DNA of 7,905 nt from Anaerolineales bacterium. Lineage in GTDB: Bacteria > Chloroflexota > Anaerolineae > Epilineales > JAANWY01. The notes under the pieces were generated by a model that saw only the letters and a list, made by a program, of their open reading frames with translations, ran no database searches and had not been told where the DNA came from. Shown piece after piece: positions 5,550-7,905 of this stretch (position 1 is the first letter of the stretch; each line of letters starts with the position of its first letter). The DNA lies in assembly GCA_018263655.1 (NCBI GenBank), contig JAANWY010000391.1, positions 1 through 7,905 of the forward strand, in the 5' to 3' direction. Made by a program: the position numbers and the translations under genes.

Positions 5550-6021
5550 ATACTCGATTGTAGTACAGCAACGTTTCTGTGCGAGCAGCGGCACCCCGGA
5601 GCTCTGCCAGCGCTGCATCCATCGTGCGGACAGCCTCCGCGTACTCACCTCGGCTCTGGTGCCGCCGGGCCTCCGCCTTCAGTTCCCTGGCCGCTTCTGG
5701 CTCTCGGCATGCCCCGCACAATCTGCGATACTCCGACATCTTCTGGCAAAGATCCCACTTGTCCGCGTGCCCCAGCAGAAAGACCACACGGTTCTCGCGT
5801 CCGAGCCCTGTGCAATTCTGGCAACGAGCGTGCGCGAAGATCCGCTTCTCCCGCTGGAGCGTTGCGATGGCCGGCGGGAGATGGCTCAAGGCGCGGATGC
5901 ATATGTTGCTCTGCTCGGGGTTCAGCAGGTTGCTACCCTCAATGAGAAACTCGTCATCCATTGTCAGGCCGGCCCGACAATGGCCGACAACCTCCACGGG
6001 CTTTATCTTGATCGCCGTCAT
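5548..6021 (-). CDS. TIGR04076-like protein with cysteine-rich extension and helical tail
   Basis: A 157-residue protein starting at an ATG with an AAGG/AGG stretch about 10 bases upstream. Residues 5-56 (IKPVEVVGHCRAGLTMDDEF... then NICIRALSHLPPAI) match the usual TIGR04076 pattern: a beta strand, G.C.aG....dEF, then a second conserved Cys leading into a helix with a Pro pair. TIGR04076 proteins are small, of unknown function, and often found near iron-sulfur or redox genes. After that comes a region with Cys 67, 70, 92, 102 and 105 (CQNC...C...CGAC), which could bind zinc or a cluster. A charged, Ala-rich helical tail (about 108-146) is likely a coiled coil. The gene lies 13 bp before the GNAT start. 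The family call is from pattern memory; the tail is not part of the core family. Confidence 0.75.
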   Translation of the reverse strand: MTAIKIKPVEVVGHCRAGLTMDDEFLIEGSNLLNPEQSNICIRALSHLPPAIATLQREKRIFAHARCQNCTGLGRENRVVFLLGHADKWDLCQKMSEYRRLCGACREPEAARELKAEARRHQSRGEYAEAVRTMDAALAELRGAAARTETLLYYNRV

Positions 6022-6036
6022 GGTGCCCTACCTTTC

Positions 6037-6147
6037 TAATTGTGAATGGTGAATTGTGAATTCTTAATTGTGAATGAGGGAAAGCTACACCTGGAGTCAG
6101 CCCAACTCATTCACAATTCACAATTAACCGTTCACAATTCACAATTA
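6037..6147. repeat. 111-bp inverted repeat built from AATTGTGAAT units
   Basis: Arms 6037-6078 and 6106-6147 pair in exact register: 36 of 42 positions are Watson-Crick, one is G-T and five mismatch, around a 27-base loop (6079-6105). Each arm contains several copies of AATTGTGAA, so the element combines tandem and inverted repetition. It fills most of the gap between metF and the TIGR04076-like gene, and its right end contains the metF stop codon. The flanks are ttc on both sides (6034-6036 and 6148-6150), too short to call a target duplication. In the operon transcript it would form a long AU-rich hairpin. Confidence 0.85.
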
Positions 6148-7125
6148 TTCTGGTCGTGGCAGCAGGCCGGCGCCTTCGACGATGGGCTTCACGGCCTTTT
6201 CCCACTCGATGGCCATAATGTGCACGCCGGCCACGCCCTCGATCTCCATCAACTGCTGAATCTGCTCGATACAAATCTGGATACCCTCGGTGCGCCAGGC
6301 GTTCCGTCGCGCGGCCTTTTCTTCTTTGTCGATGCCTTTGATGACATCCACCATGCGGTCGATGTACTCGTCGGCGACCATCATGCCTGGCACCCTGTCG
6401 CGCATGTAGCGCGCCATGCCGCTGCTCTTGAGCGGCCCTACGCCGGCCAGGATGGCCGTCTTCTCGTGCAGCCCCATCTCTACGACCTTCTGCATGTACT
6501 CTTTGAAGCGCGGAATGTCGTAGATGAGCTGGGTCTGGATGAAGTCAGCGCCGGCGGCCACCTTCTTCGCTAACCGGTGAGGCCGGAACTCGAAGGGGTC
6601 ACCGAAGGGGTTGGCCGCCGCCCCAATGAAGAAACGTGGCCCCCCGCCCTTGATCTCGTCGCCGCACTGGAACTTGTCCTCATCGCGCAGATCCTTGAGC
6701 ATACGTACCAGTTGCATTGAGTCGACATCGTGCACGTTCTTGGCGAAGGGGTGGTTGCCGAAGGACTGGTGATCGCCCGACAGACAGAGGACGTTCTTCA
6801 TGCCCAGCGCGGCTGCGCCCAACAGGTCGCTCTGGATGGCCAGCCGGTTACGGTCGCGGCACGTCATCTGGATCACCGGCTCCAAGCCTTCTTGAACTGT
6901 GATGGTGCCGGCGCCGATGCTGCTCATGCGCACGATGGCCGTCTGGTTGTCGGTGATGTTTGCCGCGTCTACGATCCCCTTGAGCAACTGCGCCTTCTCG
7001 CGGATGACGTCGGCATCGTGACTCTTGGGCGGTCCCAGCTCGCCAGTCACCGCGAAGTGGCCGGCGGCCAGTACACATTCGAGATTGCTGCCAGATTTAT
7101 AGCCGTTCATTGAAATCTCGTTCAT
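6145..7125 (-). CDS. metF: MetF-type 5,10-methylenetetrahydrofolate reductase
   Basis: A 326-residue flavoprotein of normal MetF length, which reduces methylene-H4folate to methyl-H4folate in one-carbon metabolism or the methyl branch of the Wood-Ljungdahl pathway. The TIM-barrel landmarks are present: TGELGPPK near residues 27-34 (its Glu matches the catalytic Glu of the FEFFPP motif in E. coli MetF), NITDNQ (about 56-61), LSGDH (about 115-119, the flavin/folate Asp region), GADFIQTQ (192-199), AGVGPLKS (227-234) and GVHIMAIEW (300-308). The ATG at 7123-7125 has AGGAG seven bases upstream; the GTG at 7131 would lie one base from it and is rejected. The TAA stop lies within the 6037-6147 repeat. 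Pairing with MetV directly upstream indicates the two-subunit MetVF type rather than the stand-alone NADH-using enzyme. Confidence 0.95.
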   Translation of the reverse strand: MNEISMNGYKSGSNLECVLAAGHFAVTGELGPPKSHDADVIREKAQLLKGIVDAANITDNQTAIVRMSSIGAGTITVQEGLEPVIQMTCRDRNRLAIQSDLLGAAALGMKNVLCLSGDHQSFGNHPFAKNVHDVDSMQLVRMLKDLRDEDKFQCGDEIKGGGPRFFIGAAANPFGDPFEFRPHRLAKKVAAGADFIQTQLIYDIPRFKEYMQKVVEMGLHEKTAILAGVGPLKSSGMARYMRDRVPGMMVADEYIDRMVDVIKGIDKEEKAARRNAWRTEGIQICIEQIQQLMEIEGVAGVHIMAIEWEKAVKPIVEGAGLLPRPE

Positions 7126-7132
7126 ATCCACA

Positions 7133-7137
7133 CTCCT
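7133..7137 (-). promoter_or_regulatory. Shine-Dalgarno AGGAG of metF
   Basis: AGGAG on the minus strand ends seven bases before the ATG at 7123-7125 and excludes the in-frame GTG at 7129-7131. Confidence 0.8.
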
Positions 7138-7142
7138 ATTTC

Positions 7143-7181
7143 AGAGATTGGGGGTTGGGTCAATCTCTAATCTCTAATCTC
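7143..7181. repeat. Heptad repeat (aatctct) with a short inverted repeat, between metV and metF
   Basis: Positions 7162-7181 contain aatctct twice and then aatctc. The octamer agagattg at 7143-7150 is the exact reverse complement of caatctct at 7161-7168, giving a hairpin with a 10-base loop. It takes up most of the 62-bp gap between metV and metF and lies just upstream of the metF ribosome-binding site. There is no U-run, so it is not a clear terminator; a processing or spacing role is possible. Confidence 0.75.
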
Positions 7182-7187
7182 AATGCG

Positions 7188-7874
7188 TCAATCCTGATAG
7201 TCTTCCGGCAACCGCAAATCGTCCCGAATGATGCGGCGCGGGCCACCGTCGCGGCTGGTCGTCCAGTCCTTGGCCGGCTGCACCTCCATCAGTTGATCCA
7301 ATGTGCCCAATTCGGTCGCCCGCTCCCAGATGAGCTGCCACGCGCACGGCACATCGGAGTCGATCTCGCACACGCCGTTCTGGGAGCCGCCACATGGGCC
7401 GTTGAGCAACTGTTTGGCGCAACGGGAAATCGGGCAAATGCCACCCGTGAGATGTAGAATGCAGTTGCCGCAGGCCTGGCAGCGCTCTTCCCAGATGCCC
7501 TGCTCGGTGGGCATGCCCATGAACGTTGTGTTCAGCCCGGGCAATATGTGCTTGGCGGGGAACCGCTCCGCCAATGTCTGCACACCGATGCCGCAGCCTA
7601 ACGACAGGACGGCATCGTAGTCGTCCAACTGCTCCGCCAGCGGATCGATGTACTCCCACTCGCACTGCCGCTGGACCGTCACCTCGTCCACACCGATGCC
7701 ATTGCCGTCCAACTTAGACGACATGCGCAGGCTCGAGGCCAGAATGCCGACCTCCTTTTCGCCGCCGGCAAAGCACACGGTGACACACGTCCCACAGCCG
7801 GCCACCAACACCTTTTCGTAACCGTCCAGCATCTCTTTGATTTCTGCCAACGGCTTCTGTTCAGCAACTATCAT
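7188..7874 (-). CDS. metV: MetV-type protein, methylene-H4folate reductase C-terminal (MTHFR_C) family
   Basis: A 228-residue protein with 13 cysteines. The C-terminal half has the hallmark of the MTHFR_C family: CQACGNCILHLTGGICPISRCAK, then LNGPCGGSQNGVCEI, with Cys 132, 135, 138, 147, 152, 161, 169 and 177. The N-terminal half has VAGCGTCVTVC (Cys 27, 30, 34) and a second strand-turn SLGCGIG (Cys 94). In acetogens MetV is the iron-sulfur partner of MetF, carrying electrons to its flavin from an Hdr-type complex. The ATG at 7872-7874 has GGAGG seven bases upstream; a TTG two codons earlier would be one base from it and is rejected. It is the first visible gene of the cluster, but the operon may begin upstream, as only 31 bases precede it. 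Confidence 0.93.
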   Translation of the reverse strand: MIVAEQKPLAEIKEMLDGYEKVLVAGCGTCVTVCFAGGEKEVGILASSLRMSSKLDGNGIGVDEVTVQRQCEWEYIDPLAEQLDDYDAVLSLGCGIGVQTLAERFPAKHILPGLNTTFMGMPTEQGIWEERCQACGNCILHLTGGICPISRCAKQLLNGPCGGSQNGVCEIDSDVPCAWQLIWERATELGTLDQLMEVQPAKDWTTSRDGGPRRIIRDDLRLPEDYQD

Positions 7875-7881
7875 ACTCAAT

Positions 7882-7886
7882 CCTCC
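7882..7886 (-). promoter_or_regulatory. Shine-Dalgarno GGAGG of metV
   Basis: GGAGG on the minus strand ends seven bases before the ATG at 7872-7874. No promoter can be judged in the remaining 19 bases of the window. Confidence 0.75.
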
Positions 7887-7905
7887 ATTCCATTGGCCAG
7901 TAACC

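Noticed and set aside
5535..5648. N-terminal extension of the GNAT gene
   Set aside because: It would overlap the upstream gene by about 100 bases, and the strong AGGAGG points to the GTG at 5534.
6046..6573. Plus-strand frame of 175 codons opposite metF
   Set aside because: It is the antisense of a well-supported metF and begins inside the AATTGTGAA repeat.

Overview
The window reads as a stretch of a moderately GC-rich (roughly 57% by eye) bacterial genome. The gene set and the many structured intergenic repeats best fit an uncultured Chloroflexota (Anaerolineae-like) organism. That assignment is inferred from gene content and repeat style, because no rRNA or marker gene is present. All six supported genes lie on the minus strand; no convincing plus-strand gene, tRNA, rRNA or CRISPR array is visible.

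Right part (about 3547-7905): a minus-strand gene cluster read from high to low coordinates. It encodes a cysteine-rich MetV-type protein (MTHFR C-terminal family), a MetF-type 5,10-methylenetetrahydrofolate reductase, a small TIGR04076-like protein with a cysteine-rich tail, a GNAT acetyltransferase, and a fused HdrC-HdrB (HdrD-like) iron-sulfur protein. MetV plus MetF plus Hdr-type subunits is the signature of a soluble methylene-H4folate reductase that receives electrons through an Hdr module, as in some acetogens. HdrA and an MvhD-like subunit are not in the window and could lie upstream of 7905. Good Shine-Dalgarno sequences fix starts that differ from the longest open frames. The last three genes are tightly packed (13 and 17 bp apart), while the two wider gaps (62 and 123 bp) each hold a structured repeat.

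Middle (2649-3546): a hypothetical 142-codon gene (2857-3285) lies between two MITE-like elements. One (2689-2843) has perfect 20-bp terminal inverted repeats and a nested hairpin. The other (3353-3475) has 17-bp terminal inverted repeats, a perfect 26-bp internal palindrome and a possible 4-bp target duplication.

Left part (1-2648): a long single-pass membrane protein (351-2648) with two tandem copies of a roughly 330-residue unit that looks like a degenerate peptidase-MA-type domain. Beyond its 3' end, positions 1-350 hold no gene but several layers of repeats. These are two 12-bp tandem arrays, a long imperfect hairpin shared with the 3378-3439 palindrome, and a 101-bp MITE with a perfect 8-bp target-site duplication that appears to have landed inside that older repeat.

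The strongest novelty is the dense set of small palindromic elements, including the nested insertion at 138-345 and a CTGAG/GAAG motif whose flanking base appears to covary. The most interesting metabolic point is the association of a TIGR04076-like protein and a GNAT enzyme with MetVF and HdrCB.
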